From assembly GCF_007713735.2 (NCBI RefSeq), contig NZ_VMNW02000078.1:1-45450 (forward strand): a DNA stretch of 45,450 nt, written 5' to 3'. The stretch comes from Amycolatopsis acidicola (GTDB lineage Bacteria > Actinomycetota > Actinomycetes > Mycobacteriales > Pseudonocardiaceae). The notes under the pieces were generated by a model, which saw only the letters and a list, made by a program, of their open reading frames with translations, made no database searches and was not told the origin of the DNA. The position numbers and the translations under genes are program-made. Below, one piece after another: positions 1 through 9,443 of this stretch; the stretch's first letter is position 1; every line of letters starts with the position of its first letter.

Positions 1-3
1 GGG

Positions 4-390
4 TTAGGGGACGGTGGGTGTCGGGCCACCCCGAATCGGCAACCCAGCCGCGGCCCAAGCCCGGAACCCGCCATCCAGATCCGTGGCCTCGACTCCCAGG
101 CGCCGCAGGTCGGCGGCGGCGAGACTCGACGCGTATCCCTCGTTGCACACCACCACGACGACCCGCCCGTCGGCCTCCGGCAGGCGGTGCGGGCCGACCG
201 GGTCGAGGCGCCATTCCAGGTGGATCCGCTCGATCTGCACCGAACCGGGGATCTCACCCTCCGCGGCGCGGTTGGCCTCCGGGCGGATGTCCACGATGAG
301 CGCGCCCTCGTCCTGCAACGCGCGCGCCCCGGCCGGGTCCACCCGGTCCAGTGTGGACCGGGCGGCGGCCAGCATCTCTTCGACGGTCAC
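4..390 (-). CDS. Rhodanese-like sulfurtransferase
   Basis: Single-domain rhodanese of 128 residues. The fold ends in an active-site loop CNEGYASS with the candidate persulfide-forming cysteine at about residue 82, preceded by the VDIRP strand (about 33-37) and followed by the DGGFRAW segment typical of rhodanese C-termini. Family members move sulfane sulfur from a donor to a thiol acceptor. The GTG start overlaps the stop of the upstream cysteine dioxygenase by 4 bp (GTGA), so the two are probably translationally coupled. With that partner, a role in handling cysteine-derived sulfur is a reasonable inference, but the actual donor and acceptor cannot be read from sequence. The same frame stays open far upstream, but that part lies over the dioxygenase and is a shadow. 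Confidence 0.88.
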   Translation of the reverse strand: MTVEEMLAAARSTLDRVDPAGARALQDEGALIVDIRPEANRAAEGEIPGSVQIERIHLEWRLDPVGPHRLPEADGRVVVVVCNEGYASSLAAADLRRLGVEATDLDGGFRAWAAAGLPIRGGPTPTVP

Positions 391-926
391 CGGTCGAGTA
401 TGGCCGGAAGCGGCGGGATTTCGCTGGGCACCTCGTCCAGGGTGCGGTACTGCCGCGTCGGGACGAGCGGCGGCGAGTAGGCGTGCACGCTGGCGGACGG
501 GGTGGTGCCCGCGCCGGTCACCTGGTGCGCGCGCCCGGCGCCGAACCCGATGCCCTCGCCCGCGAGGTGCGTGCGGCGGCGGATCGGGCCGCCGGGGTAG
601 CGGTACTCCTCGGCGAGTTCGCCCTGCAGCACGGTGAACGAACCGGCGGCGCCACCGTGGTCGTGCGGCGCGGTGTGCTGGCCGGGCAGCCAGGACAGCA
701 GCCATAGCTCGACCCCGTCGGTGAGGGCGAGCCGGGCCCACCAGCGCTGCTCGGCGTCGAAGTGCAGCAGCTCGGACAGCGGTCCGGTCAGTTCGGCGGT
801 GACGTGCCGGGTCAGCCCGGCCAGCTCCCTGGACGTCCAAAGTAGACGTTCGGGGTGCAGCAGCTCCGCCGGGAGCCGCGTGGTCAGGCGCGGGTGGATT
901 TCGACGTCGGCGATGGTCTGGGTCAA
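387..926 (-). CDS. Cysteine dioxygenase type I family protein
   Basis: Cupin-fold, non-heme iron dioxygenase of 179 residues, close to the usual bacterial length. The first cupin motif reads GQHTAPHDHGGAAGSF, giving candidate iron ligands His88 and His90. The third ligand is probably His148 in SVHAYSPPL. Family members oxidise L-cysteine to cysteine sulfinate with O2; bacterial homologues sometimes prefer 3-mercaptopropionate, so the thiol substrate is not certain. It is the first gene of a two-gene unit with the rhodanese, overlapping it by 4 bp. The 241 bp upstream, to the divergent ABC ATPase at 1168, must carry the promoters of both; I see no gene or clear operator there. Confidence 0.87.
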   Translation of the reverse strand: MTQTIADVEIHPRLTTRLPAELLHPERLLWTSRELAGLTRHVTAELTGPLSELLHFDAEQRWWARLALTDGVELWLLSWLPGQHTAPHDHGGAAGSFTVLQGELAEEYRYPGGPIRRRTHLAGEGIGFGAGRAHQVTGAGTTPSASVHAYSPPLVPTRQYRTLDEVPSEIPPLPAILDR

Positions 927-1167
927 CGGATGCTCCGGTGAAGTCGCGGCGGAAGTGGGATTCGGCTACGCGACGCGGGCAGGATCAAGCGCGTCGCGTG
1001 CGCGTACAGCCACTCGACGCGACCAGGAGCAGGTCGACGGTGCGATCACGCCAGAAGGTGGTCACGGACCGCATGGTGCCACGGGTTCCCGCTACACCAT
1101 GTGACGTCCCACGTTCTGGTACGGGGCCGCCGCCAGTGCCACCCGCCACGACGGCCACAATGAAGCC

Positions 1168-1971
1168 GTGAGCGAGACGGACAACCTTGACGACCTCGTG
1201 GTGCGGATGTCGGGCGTGGGGGTCCGCCGTGGCCGCAACGTGCTGCTGGCCGATCTGGACTGGTCGGTGGAGCTGGACGAGCGCTGGGTGGTGCTGGGCC
1301 CGAACGGCGCCGGCAAGACCACGCTGCTGCGCCTTGCCGCCGCCGAGTCGCACCCCAGTACCGGCACGGTCGACCTGCTCGGCGAGCGGATGGGCAAGGT
1401 CGCGATCTTCGACCTGCGTCCCCGCATCGGCTTCACCTCCGCCGCGATCGCGAGCCGGGTCCCCGGGGACGAACTGGTCCGCGACGTCGTGGTGAGCGCC
1501 GGCTACGCGGTGATCGGCCGCTGGCGCGAGGAGTACGACAAGATGGACTACGACCGCGCCAACGAGCTGCTCGGTGCGATGGGAATCACACATCTCGGCG
1601 ATCGCACGTTCGGCACCCTGTCCGAAGGCGAGCGGAAGCGGACGCTGATCGCCCGTGCGCTGATGACCGACCCGGAGATGCTGCTGCTGGACGAGCCCGC
1701 CGCGGGGCTCGACCTCGGCGGCCGCGAGGACCTGGTGGCCAGGCTGTCCGAGCTGGCCATGGATCCCGACGCCCCGGCCACCGTGCTGGTCACGCACCAC
1801 GTCGAGGAGATCCCGCCGGGCTTCACGCACGCGCTGCTGCTGCGCGAGGGGCGCGCGGTGGTGGCGGGGCTGATCGACGACGTGCTGACGGCCGAGAACC
1901 TGTCGAAGACGTTCGACCAGGATCTGGTGCTGGAGCGCTCGGGTGATCGCTTCTTCGCACGACGTCGGTAG
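1168..1971 (+). CDS. ABC transporter ATP-binding protein (stand-alone)
   Basis: Single nucleotide-binding domain of 267 residues with every hallmark: Walker A GPNGAGKT (44-51), signature LSEGE (about 151-155), Walker B LLLDEP (about 172-177) and an H-loop histidine in VTHHVEEI. The start is GTG at 1168. No permease or binding-protein gene is adjacent, so the membrane partner, if any, is encoded elsewhere. The HHVEEIPPGFTHALLLREG segment resembles the YlmA/ModF-like branch of ABC ATPases, several of which also lack a neighbouring permease. Substrate is unknown. It is separated by 60 bp containing an operator-like palindrome from the enoyl-CoA hydratase on the same strand, and is probably not in the same transcription unit. 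Confidence 0.85.
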   Translation: MSETDNLDDLVVRMSGVGVRRGRNVLLADLDWSVELDERWVVLGPNGAGKTTLLRLAAAESHPSTGTVDLLGERMGKVAIFDLRPRIGFTSAAIASRVPGDELVRDVVVSAGYAVIGRWREEYDKMDYDRANELLGAMGITHLGDRTFGTLSEGERKRTLIARALMTDPEMLLLDEPAAGLDLGGREDLVARLSELAMDPDAPATVLVTHHVEEIPPGFTHALLLREGRAVVAGLIDDVLTAENLSKTFDQDLVLERSGDRFFARRR

Positions 1972-1979
1972 GGTTCCCT

Positions 1980-1991
1980 TACCGGCCGGTA
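1980..1991. promoter_or_regulatory. 12-bp palindrome upstream of enoyl-CoA hydratase
   Basis: TACCGGCCGGTA is a perfect palindrome 41 bp before the enoyl-CoA hydratase start. It is followed by two direct copies of CCTGACCAG (1993-2001 and 2007-2015, 14-bp spacing) and then by the AAGGAGG ribosome binding site. The symmetry and position fit an operator for a dimeric regulator. Which protein binds is unknown, because no regulator gene is adjacent. Confidence 0.45.
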
Positions 1992-2031
1992 GCCTGACCA
2001 GCTGGGCCTGACCAGTTAAGGAGGACTGAGC

Positions 2032-2811
2032 GTGGGCGAGTTCGTACGGCTCGAGGTTGACGGTGGCATCGGCACGATCAGGTTGGATCGGCCGCCGGTG
2101 AACGCGATCAGCAATCAGGTGCAGACCGAGCTCGGTCAGGCGGCCAAGGAGGCGAGCGAGCGCGCCGACGTGCGCGCGGTGATCCTCTACGGCGGGGAGA
2201 AGACCTTCTGCGGTGGCGCCGACGTCAAGGAGATGGCCGCCCGCTCGTACGCGGAGATGCGCGCCTTCGGCACGGCGCTGCAGAACACCGTGGCCGCGGT
2301 GGCCGCCATCCCGAAGCCGGTCGTCGCCGCCGTCACCGGCTACGCCCTCGGCGGCGGGCTCGAGCTGGCGATGGCCGCGGACAGGCGCATCGCGGGCGAC
2401 AACGTCAAGGTGGGGCAGCCCGAGATCCTGCTCGGCATCATCCCCGGCGCGGGCGGCACGCAGCGGCTCGCCCGGCTCGCGGGCGCGAGCGCGGCCAAGG
2501 ACCTGGTCTTCACCGGCCGGTTCGCCAAGGCCGAGGAGGCGCTCAGCCTCGGCATCGTGGACGAGCTCGTGGCGCCGGACGACGTGTACGAGGCGGCGAA
2601 GAAGTGGGCGGGGCAGTTCGTGAACGGCCCGGCCGTCGCGCTGGCCAACGCCAAGGCGGCGATCGACGGCGGGCTCGACGGTGACCTCGCCAGCGGGCTC
2701 AAGCTGGAGACGTACCTGTTCACCTCGCTGTGGGCCACCGAGGACCAGAGCAATGGCATGCAGTCCTTCATCGAGAACGGGCCGGGCAAGGCCACCTTCG
2801 AAGGGAAGTGA
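2032..2811 (+). CDS. Enoyl-CoA hydratase/isomerase family protein
   Basis: Crotonase-fold protein of 259 residues, the usual length. The oxyanion-hole segment TFCGGADVKEM is at about 58-68. Both acidic residues used for water addition by true hydratases seem to be present: Glu111 in YALGGGLELAMAAD and Glu131 in QPEILLGIIPGAGGTQRL. Hydration of trans-2-enoyl-CoA in fatty-acid oxidation is therefore the likely reaction. The GTG start has a strong AAGGAGG ribosome binding site a few bases upstream. The methyltransferase begins 1 bp after its stop codon and is probably co-transcribed. Chain-length preference cannot be predicted. Confidence 0.9.
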   Translation: MGEFVRLEVDGGIGTIRLDRPPVNAISNQVQTELGQAAKEASERADVRAVILYGGEKTFCGGADVKEMAARSYAEMRAFGTALQNTVAAVAAIPKPVVAAVTGYALGGGLELAMAADRRIAGDNVKVGQPEILLGIIPGAGGTQRLARLAGASAAKDLVFTGRFAKAEEALSLGIVDELVAPDDVYEAAKKWAGQFVNGPAVALANAKAAIDGGLDGDLASGLKLETYLFTSLWATEDQSNGMQSFIENGPGKATFEGK

Positions 2812-2812
2812 C

Positions 2813-3781
2813 ATGACCGACCCAGCGCCGAACCCGCACGCCACGGCCGAAGAGGTCAAGGCGGCCTACGACGACCCGAAGCTCGCCAACGTGCTCTACC
2901 ACGACTGGGAAGCGGGCACGTATGACGAGAAGTGGTCGATCTCCTACGACGAGCGCTGCATCACCTACGCCACCGACGTCTTCCACGCGGTCGCGGGCGA
3001 GGCGGAGCAGCCTTACCCGACGGCGATGGAACTGGGCAGCGGCACCGGTTTCTTCCTGCTGAACCTGATGCAGGGCGGGGTGATCAAGAAGGGCTCGGTC
3101 ACCGACCTGTCGCCGGGCATGGTCCAGGTGGCGCTGCGGAACGCGGAGAACCTCGGCCTCGACGTCGACGGCCGGGTGGCCGACGGCGAAGCGATCCCGT
3201 ACGAGGACAACAGCTTCGACCTCGTGGTCGGGCACGCGGTGCTGCACCACATCCCGGACGTGCAGGCCTCGTTCCGCGAGGTGCTGCGGGTGCTCAAACC
3301 GGGCGGGCGGTTCGTGTTCGCGGGTGAGCCGACCAAGATCGGTGACTTCTACGCGCGCAAGCTCGGCCAGCTCACCTGGTGGCTGACCACGAACGTCACC
3401 AAGCTCGGCCCGCTCAGCGGCTGGCGCCGTCCGCAGGAGGAGCTGGACGAGTCCTCCCGTGCCGCGGCGCTGGAAGCGGTGGTCGACATCCACACGTTCG
3501 ACCCGAAGGAGCTGGAGCGCTGGGCGCTGGGCGCTGGCGCGGTGGACGTCAAGGCGGTCACCGAGGAGTTCGCGGCGGCGCTGGCCGGCTGGCCGATCCG
3601 TACCTTCGAGGCCGCCGTGCCGCAGGAGAAGCTGACCGTGAAGTGGCGGCTGTTCGCCTACCACCTGTGGCTTCGACTGTCCGCTTTGGACAAGAAGCTG
3701 CTGTCGAAGGTGCTCCCGCGCGAGCTGTTCTACAACGTGATGATCACCGGCACCAAGCCCGGCGCCCCCGTCGAGCTCTAG
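2813..3781 (+). CDS. Class I SAM-dependent methyltransferase
   Basis: 322-residue protein with a Rossmann-like methyltransferase core: motif I MELGSGTGFFLLNLM at about 71-85, the acidic DLSPGMV strand after it, and the FDLVVGHAVLHHIPD and LRVLKPGGRFVFAG segments of the Methyltransf_11 type. The C-terminal third is helical and probably forms a substrate cap. ATG at 2813 is used because it directly follows the enoyl-CoA hydratase stop with GAAGTG upstream; the longer open frame runs back over that gene. Acceptor substrate is unknown. Tight linkage to an enoyl-CoA hydratase hints at a lipid or acyl-CoA-related substrate, which is inference only. Confidence 0.85.
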   Translation: MTDPAPNPHATAEEVKAAYDDPKLANVLYHDWEAGTYDEKWSISYDERCITYATDVFHAVAGEAEQPYPTAMELGSGTGFFLLNLMQGGVIKKGSVTDLSPGMVQVALRNAENLGLDVDGRVADGEAIPYEDNSFDLVVGHAVLHHIPDVQASFREVLRVLKPGGRFVFAGEPTKIGDFYARKLGQLTWWLTTNVTKLGPLSGWRRPQEELDESSRAAALEAVVDIHTFDPKELERWALGAGAVDVKAVTEEFAAALAGWPIRTFEAAVPQEKLTVKWRLFAYHLWLRLSALDKKLLSKVLPRELFYNVMITGTKPGAPVEL

Positions 3782-4933
3782 TTGCCGTACTCGTTCTCGC
3801 CCTCGGACGTCGCGTTCCTGCGCTCGGCCGAGGGCGAGCGCGCGTTGGCGGCCTGCGCCGAGCTGCCGCTGACGGACAAAACCCGCATCGCCGACGTCGA
3901 GACCGCCCGGCGCCTGGTCGGGGAGCACGCGTCGGCCGTGCTGGAAACCGTGGTGCTGCGCCGCAAGGCGGCCTGGAAGCTCGACCGCACCGACTGGCTG
4001 TTCACCTCCGACGCGCTGCAGCAGGCGAGCGCTTCGGCCGTGGCGCGCCATCGGGCGTCACGGCTGGCCGGGCGCGACGTGCACGACGTGACCTGCTCGA
4101 TCGGCGCCGACCTCGCGGAGCTGGCGAAGACGGCCCGGCGCTGTCTCGGGTCCGATGTGGACAGTGTGCGGCTGGCGATGGCCCGGTTCAACTGCCCGGA
4201 CGTGCCGCTCGCGCTGGCCGACGCGCTGCACCCCGTGAGCAGGGACGCGGTGGTGGTCGCCGACCCCGCCCGGCGCGATTCGCGGGGCCGCCGCTGGCGC
4301 CCGGAGGACTTCGCCCCGCCGCTGGACCAGCTGGTGGAAGCGTTTGCGGGCCGTGATCTCGCGGTGAAGTGCGCGCCGGGGCTGGACTGGTCCGGGATGT
4401 CGTGGGCGGCCGAGGTGGAGCTGGTCTCGCTGGACGGCACGGTGCGCGAGGCCTGCCTGTGGTCGGAGGGCCTTGCCACCGCGGGCCGCCGGGCGACGGT
4501 GCTGCGCGACGGTACACAGTGGACAGTCACCGACCGGGATCCCGACGATATCGGCGCGGGCGAGCCCGGGGAGTGGATCATCGATCCGGACGGCGCGGTG
4601 GTGCGGGCCGGGCTGGTCAAACACTACGGCGCCCGGCACGGGCTGTGGCAGCTCGACGAGCGCATCGCCTACCTGACCGGCGCCGAGCCGCCGCCGGGCG
4701 TGCGCGCGTTCCGGATCCTCGAACACGGGGCGTACAGCGAAAAATCCTTACGTGCCCAGCTCAAACGGCGCGAGGTGGGCAGGCTGGAGATCCTCGTCCG
4801 CGGCCTCGACGTCGACCCCGACGCGCTGCGAAAGCGGCTCAAGCCGAAGGGGCCCGCCGAAGCCACCGTCGTGCTGACCCGGATCGGCCGCTCCCCGGTC
4901 GCCTTCTTGTGCGAGGCAGTGCGCATTCCGTAG
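3782..4933 (+). CDS. THUMP-like domain methyltransferase
   Basis: 383-residue protein starting at TTG immediately after the preceding stop. The centre resembles a class I methyltransferase: DVTCSIGADLAEL as motif I (the usual form is D-x-x-C-G-x-G-x-D, so one Gly is replaced by Ser), then SDVDSVRLAMARFN, and DPARRDSRGRRW, a DPARR motif typical of this actinobacterial family. The C-terminus, with SLRAQLKRREVGRLEILVRGLDVDPDALRKRLKPKG, matches the THUMP-like module, which suggests an RNA substrate. No experimentally defined target is known to me. It sits third in a tightly packed run after the enoyl-CoA hydratase and methyltransferase. TTG is the only start compatible with the packing. Confidence 0.78.
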   Translation: MPYSFSPSDVAFLRSAEGERALAACAELPLTDKTRIADVETARRLVGEHASAVLETVVLRRKAAWKLDRTDWLFTSDALQQASASAVARHRASRLAGRDVHDVTCSIGADLAELAKTARRCLGSDVDSVRLAMARFNCPDVPLALADALHPVSRDAVVVADPARRDSRGRRWRPEDFAPPLDQLVEAFAGRDLAVKCAPGLDWSGMSWAAEVELVSLDGTVREACLWSEGLATAGRRATVLRDGTQWTVTDRDPDDIGAGEPGEWIIDPDGAVVRAGLVKHYGARHGLWQLDERIAYLTGAEPPPGVRAFRILEHGAYSEKSLRAQLKRREVGRLEILVRGLDVDPDALRKRLKPKGPAEATVVLTRIGRSPVAFLCEAVRIP

Positions 4934-4971
4934 TTTGCCTTCCGTTCACCTGACGTTTGGGAGGCATCGTG

Positions 4972-5721
4972 GTGCGCAGGATGACCGGACTGCTGAAGCT
5001 CGCCGCCGCGGCGGCGATCGGGGCGACCATCGCGGGAGGGACGACGGCGCTGGCCACGCAGGGCGGCTCGTCCGAGCCGGACAACATCGGCCAGGTCAAG
5101 CTGGATGTGAAGGCCTACTACGGCGACAGCGTGGACGCTGAGGGGCACCACCACTACTCCGAAACCAGCCAGTGGGCGCAGGACACCCGGCGTCAGGTCG
5201 GCCAGGCGCGGCAGTACCTCGAGCGGAGGCTCGCGCAGGGCGTCGCCGACCCGGCGATCGTGCTCGACGTCGACGACACCTCCGAGATCACCTATGGCTG
5301 GGAGGCGGACAACGATTTCGGCTTCGATCCCGTCAAACAGCAGCAGGCCATCGACGACGGCACGTTCACGGCGATCGAGCCGACGCTGGAACTGGCCAAC
5401 TGGGCGGCGCAGCACGGCGTGAAGGTGTACTTCCTGACCGGGCGTTCGCGGCATCAGGGCCCGGCGACGCTGAAGAACCTCGCCAACGAGGGCTACCCCG
5501 CTCCGGCGGAGGCGTTCTTCAAGCCCGAGGGCGCCGCGCCGGACTATCTCTCGTGCGGGCTGAGCTGCACGACCGTCGAGTACAAGTCCGGCACGAGGGC
5601 CCACATCGAGGCCACCGGCGCGCATCTCGTGCTGAACCTCGGCGACCAGTACAGCGACCTCGAAGGAGGGCGCGCCGAACGCGCGGTGAAGCTGCCGAAC
5701 CCGATGTACTACCTGCCCTGA
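4972..5721 (+). CDS. Secreted HAD-family acid phosphatase
   Basis: About 249 residues. The N-terminus VRRMTGLLKLAAAAAIGATIAG is a signal sequence, with cleavage likely shortly after ALATQG, so the enzyme probably acts outside the membrane. HAD motif I is VLDVDDTSEI (nucleophile Asp plus the second Asp two residues later); motif II is FLTGRS; a late NLGDQYSDLEGG carries the acidic metal ligands. This matches the plant/bacterial acid phosphatase (class B-like) branch. The physiological phosphoester is unknown. GTG 4972 was chosen because GGAGG (4960-4964) lies 7 nt upstream; GTG 4969 and TTG 4957 are alternatives. The stop abuts the convergent kinase gene with 1 bp between them. Confidence 0.84.
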   Translation: MRRMTGLLKLAAAAAIGATIAGGTTALATQGGSSEPDNIGQVKLDVKAYYGDSVDAEGHHHYSETSQWAQDTRRQVGQARQYLERRLAQGVADPAIVLDVDDTSEITYGWEADNDFGFDPVKQQQAIDDGTFTAIEPTLELANWAAQHGVKVYFLTGRSRHQGPATLKNLANEGYPAPAEAFFKPEGAAPDYLSCGLSCTTVEYKSGTRAHIEATGAHLVLNLGDQYSDLEGGRAERAVKLPNPMYYLP

Positions 5722-5722
5722 C

Positions 5723-7105
<1,383 letters not shown>

Positions 7106-7157
7106 CCGGTCAGGCTACGGGGTGCGGCGCGATTCGATCACGAAGCTACCGGCTGTG

Positions 7158-8051
7158 TCACCGCTTCGGCGGTACGAGCAGGTCAGCCATCCCGTCGAGG
7201 AGCCGTTGCAGGCCGAACTCGAACACTTCGTCGAGTTCGAACGCGATGTCGTGCCGGACCAGCTCGGTGAAATGCGGGTGATCACCGCCGTCGAGAAGCG
7301 GGAGCAACTCGGGTTCCTGCGTCTGCATCCATTCGTCCGGCGTCAGCCCGGTGTCCCGCTCCGCTTCGGCTTCGCCCTCGAGGTTCACCGCGATCCCGCG
7401 CACGAAGTTCAACAGCGACAAGTACGCGTAGAGCTTCTCCTTGGGGTCGAGGTCGCCGAGCGCCCGCAGCGACCATTCCGTGTGCGCCAGCCCGTTCGGC
7501 AGCGGCTGCGGCCTGGTGAGTGAGAGGCTCCGCGCGAGCCACGGATGTCTGCGGAACATGCGCCACTGCAGGCGGCACAGCGTTTCCAGCTGTTCGCGCG
7601 CTCCCGGCGGCGGTTCGGCCGGCAGCGGTTCTTCGAGGAAGACCGCGTCCGTCATCAGCAGCATCAGGTCGTCCTTGCCGGGCACGTGCCGGTACAGGGA
7701 CATCGTCGCGGTGCCGAGCTCGGTGGCGACCCGGCGCATCGACAGCGCGGCCAGCCCTTCGGCGTCGGCGATTTCGATGGCCGCGCGCACGATGCTTTCC
7801 CGGTTCAGCTCCGTTTCGGACGCCTGCCGCGGCGCCTCCCCGCGCTCCGCGACGACTGTGCCGACGCCTTGGACCGCGCGCACGAGACCCTCTTGGCGGA
7901 GGGTGGTCAGCGCCTTCGTCGCCGTCGCCATCGCGACGCCCCACTCCTGGGTGAGCTGCCGCGTGGAGGGCACGCGGGCGCCCGGTTTCAGCTCTCCGGC
8001 GGCGATGCGCCGGCGCAGCTCGGCGACGATCCTGAGGTACGGGTGCTCCAT
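7158..8051 (-). CDS. GntR-TetR fusion transcriptional regulator
   Basis: 297 residues with two DNA-binding modules. Residues about 1-75 form a GntR-type winged helix (LKPGARVPSTRQLTQEWGVAMATATKALTTLRQEGLV). Residues about 84-132 form a TetR helix-turn-helix (AALSMRRVATELGTATMSLYRHVPGKDDLM), followed by a TetR C-terminal ligand domain of the tetracycline-repressor type. Fusions of this layout are known in actinobacteria. The gene is divergent from an FAD-dependent monooxygenase across a 106-bp gap that contains two different inverted repeats, so it very likely represses that gene and itself and is released by a small aromatic or drug-like ligand. The ligand is unknown. Confidence 0.88.
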   Translation of the reverse strand: MEHPYLRIVAELRRRIAAGELKPGARVPSTRQLTQEWGVAMATATKALTTLRQEGLVRAVQGVGTVVAERGEAPRQASETELNRESIVRAAIEIADAEGLAALSMRRVATELGTATMSLYRHVPGKDDLMLLMTDAVFLEEPLPAEPPPGAREQLETLCRLQWRMFRRHPWLARSLSLTRPQPLPNGLAHTEWSLRALGDLDPKEKLYAYLSLLNFVRGIAVNLEGEAEAERDTGLTPDEWMQTQEPELLPLLDGGDHPHFTELVRHDIAFELDEVFEFGLQRLLDGMADLLVPPKR

Positions 8052-8063
8052 CTGGCGGCCTTC

Positions 8064-8119
8064 CGGTGTACTAGTGCTCTAGTTGCTGTCTTCGCTGTTC
8101 ACAGCCGGTGCACTAGGAG
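8064..8119. promoter_or_regulatory. GntR-like operator candidate with direct repeat
   Basis: ACTAG-N4-CTAGT is a perfect inverted repeat at 8070-8083, within the leader of the GntR-TetR gene. The longer string CCGGTGTACTAG (8064-8075) recurs with one change as CCGGTGCACTAG (8106-8117), 42 bp (four helical turns) downstream. The spacing puts both copies on the same face of the DNA. This is the sort of site expected for the GntR-type half of the divergently encoded regulator. Confidence 0.5.
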
Positions 8120-8123
8120 ACTT

Positions 8124-8154
8124 TACACCGTACCGCAAGTGTTTGTACGGTGTA
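8124..8154. promoter_or_regulatory. 10-bp inverted repeat before the monooxygenase
   Basis: TACACCGTAC (8124-8133) and its exact complement GTACGGTGTA (8145-8154) are separated by 11 bp and end 3 bp before the monooxygenase ATG at 8158. The symmetry suits a dimeric TetR-type contact. A protein bound here would cover the start region, so repression is the likely effect. Confidence 0.55.
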
Positions 8155-8157
8155 CGC

Positions 8158-9372
8158 ATGAAGCGAATCCTGATCTCCGGCGCGAGCATCGCCGGACCCA
8201 CGCTGGCTTACTGGCTGCACCGCTACGGCTTCGAGGTGACCGTCGTCGAGCGCGCGCCCGAACTACGAACGGGCGGCCAGGCGGTGGACGTCCGCGGCTC
8301 CGCCCGCGAAGTGATCGAACTGATGGGGCTGATGCCGTCGGTGCGCGCGCGGCACACCGGCACGGTCGGCATCCGCGTGGTGGACGCCGCGAACAGGGAA
8401 CGCTGGCGCTGGGGCGCGGAACTGTCGGGGCATTCCGGCGGCATCATCGCGGACCTGGAAATTCTGCGCACCGATCTCGCGCGCATTCTGTACGACGCGA
8501 CCACGCCCGGCGTGGAATACGTCTTCGGTGATTCCATCACCGATCTGCGGCAGCACGACGAGGGTGTGGACGTCACTTTCTCCAGCGGCGCCGAGCGCCG
8601 GTTCGACGTGGTGGTCGGCGCGGACGGGCTGCACTCGCGGGTGCGACGGCTGGCCTTCGGGCCGGAGCCGGACTACGTCCGCGACCAGGGGTACTACAAG
8701 GTGATCTTCGCCGCCGAAACCGGCCTCGACCTGGGCGGATGGCAGGCGATGCACGTGCTGCCCGGCCGGCGGCGGGCGAGCCTGTACCCGACCGCGACCG
8801 GGCAGACGCGGGGCATGTTCTTCTTCGCCGCGCCCCCGGTGGCCTACGACCGCGGCGACACCCGCGCGCAGAAGAAGATCGTCGCGGAGGCGTTCGCGGA
8901 GTGTGGCTGGGAAATCCCGCGAATGGTCGAGTCCATGTGGGAAACGAGTGATTTCTACTTCGACCGCGAAAGCATGGTATCGGTGCCGGAATGGTCGCGT
9001 GGGCGCGCCGTACTCGTGGGTGACGCTGTTTCCGGTGGTTCCGCCGGCATGGGCACGAGCATGGCGATCGTCGCCGCGTATGTGCTCGCGGGTGAACTCG
9101 CGGCGTCGGACGGTGATCACGCGCGGGCGTTCGCGGAGTACCGGAGGAAGCTCGGAGGTTACGTCTCGGCTAACCAGAAACCTATGCCTGGTGGGGTAAA
9201 ACTGTTCCTGCCGCGCAGCGCGGGCGTGATCTGGCTGGGTGATCAACTGACCAGGCTGATGCTCGCCGGGCCATGGCGGCGGAAGCTCACCGGAGACCTC
9301 GGCGGCAACGCCGAGAGCGTCACACTGGAAAAGTACCTTTCGTCGGTGCAGACGGTGGACGAAGCGCGGTGA
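8158..9372 (+). CDS. FAD-dependent monooxygenase (PHBH-type)
   Basis: 404 residues of the aromatic hydroxylase flavoprotein family. The FAD-binding N-terminus is MKRILISGASIAGPTLAYWL, a GxSxxG variant of the dinucleotide fold, with Glu in VVERAPE. The DG motif is GADGLHSRVR and the second FAD contact is VLVGDAVSGGSAGMG. Family members insert one oxygen atom into aromatic or drug-like compounds using NAD(P)H and O2. Related enzymes inactivate tetracyclines or rifamycins or act in polyketide tailoring; the substrate here is not predictable. ATG 8158 was chosen because the first 25 residues of the longer frame lie across the operator repeats and do not fit the family. Probably induced through the divergent GntR-TetR regulator. 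Confidence 0.88.
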   Translation: MKRILISGASIAGPTLAYWLHRYGFEVTVVERAPELRTGGQAVDVRGSAREVIELMGLMPSVRARHTGTVGIRVVDAANRERWRWGAELSGHSGGIIADLEILRTDLARILYDATTPGVEYVFGDSITDLRQHDEGVDVTFSSGAERRFDVVVGADGLHSRVRRLAFGPEPDYVRDQGYYKVIFAAETGLDLGGWQAMHVLPGRRRASLYPTATGQTRGMFFFAAPPVAYDRGDTRAQKKIVAEAFAECGWEIPRMVESMWETSDFYFDRESMVSVPEWSRGRAVLVGDAVSGGSAGMGTSMAIVAAYVLAGELAASDGDHARAFAEYRRKLGGYVSANQKPMPGGVKLFLPRSAGVIWLGDQLTRLMLAGPWRRKLTGDLGGNAESVTLEKYLSSVQTVDEAR

Positions 9373-9443
9373 GAAGAGGATGCTTGGCAGTAACGGGTTT
9401 TCGCTGAATAGTCCATAAAGGACTGTCGCTTCGGGAGGTGCTG

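Noticed and set aside
985..2859. Minus-strand open frame of 624 codons
   Set aside because: Antisense to the ABC ATPase and enoyl-CoA hydratase; no family motifs.
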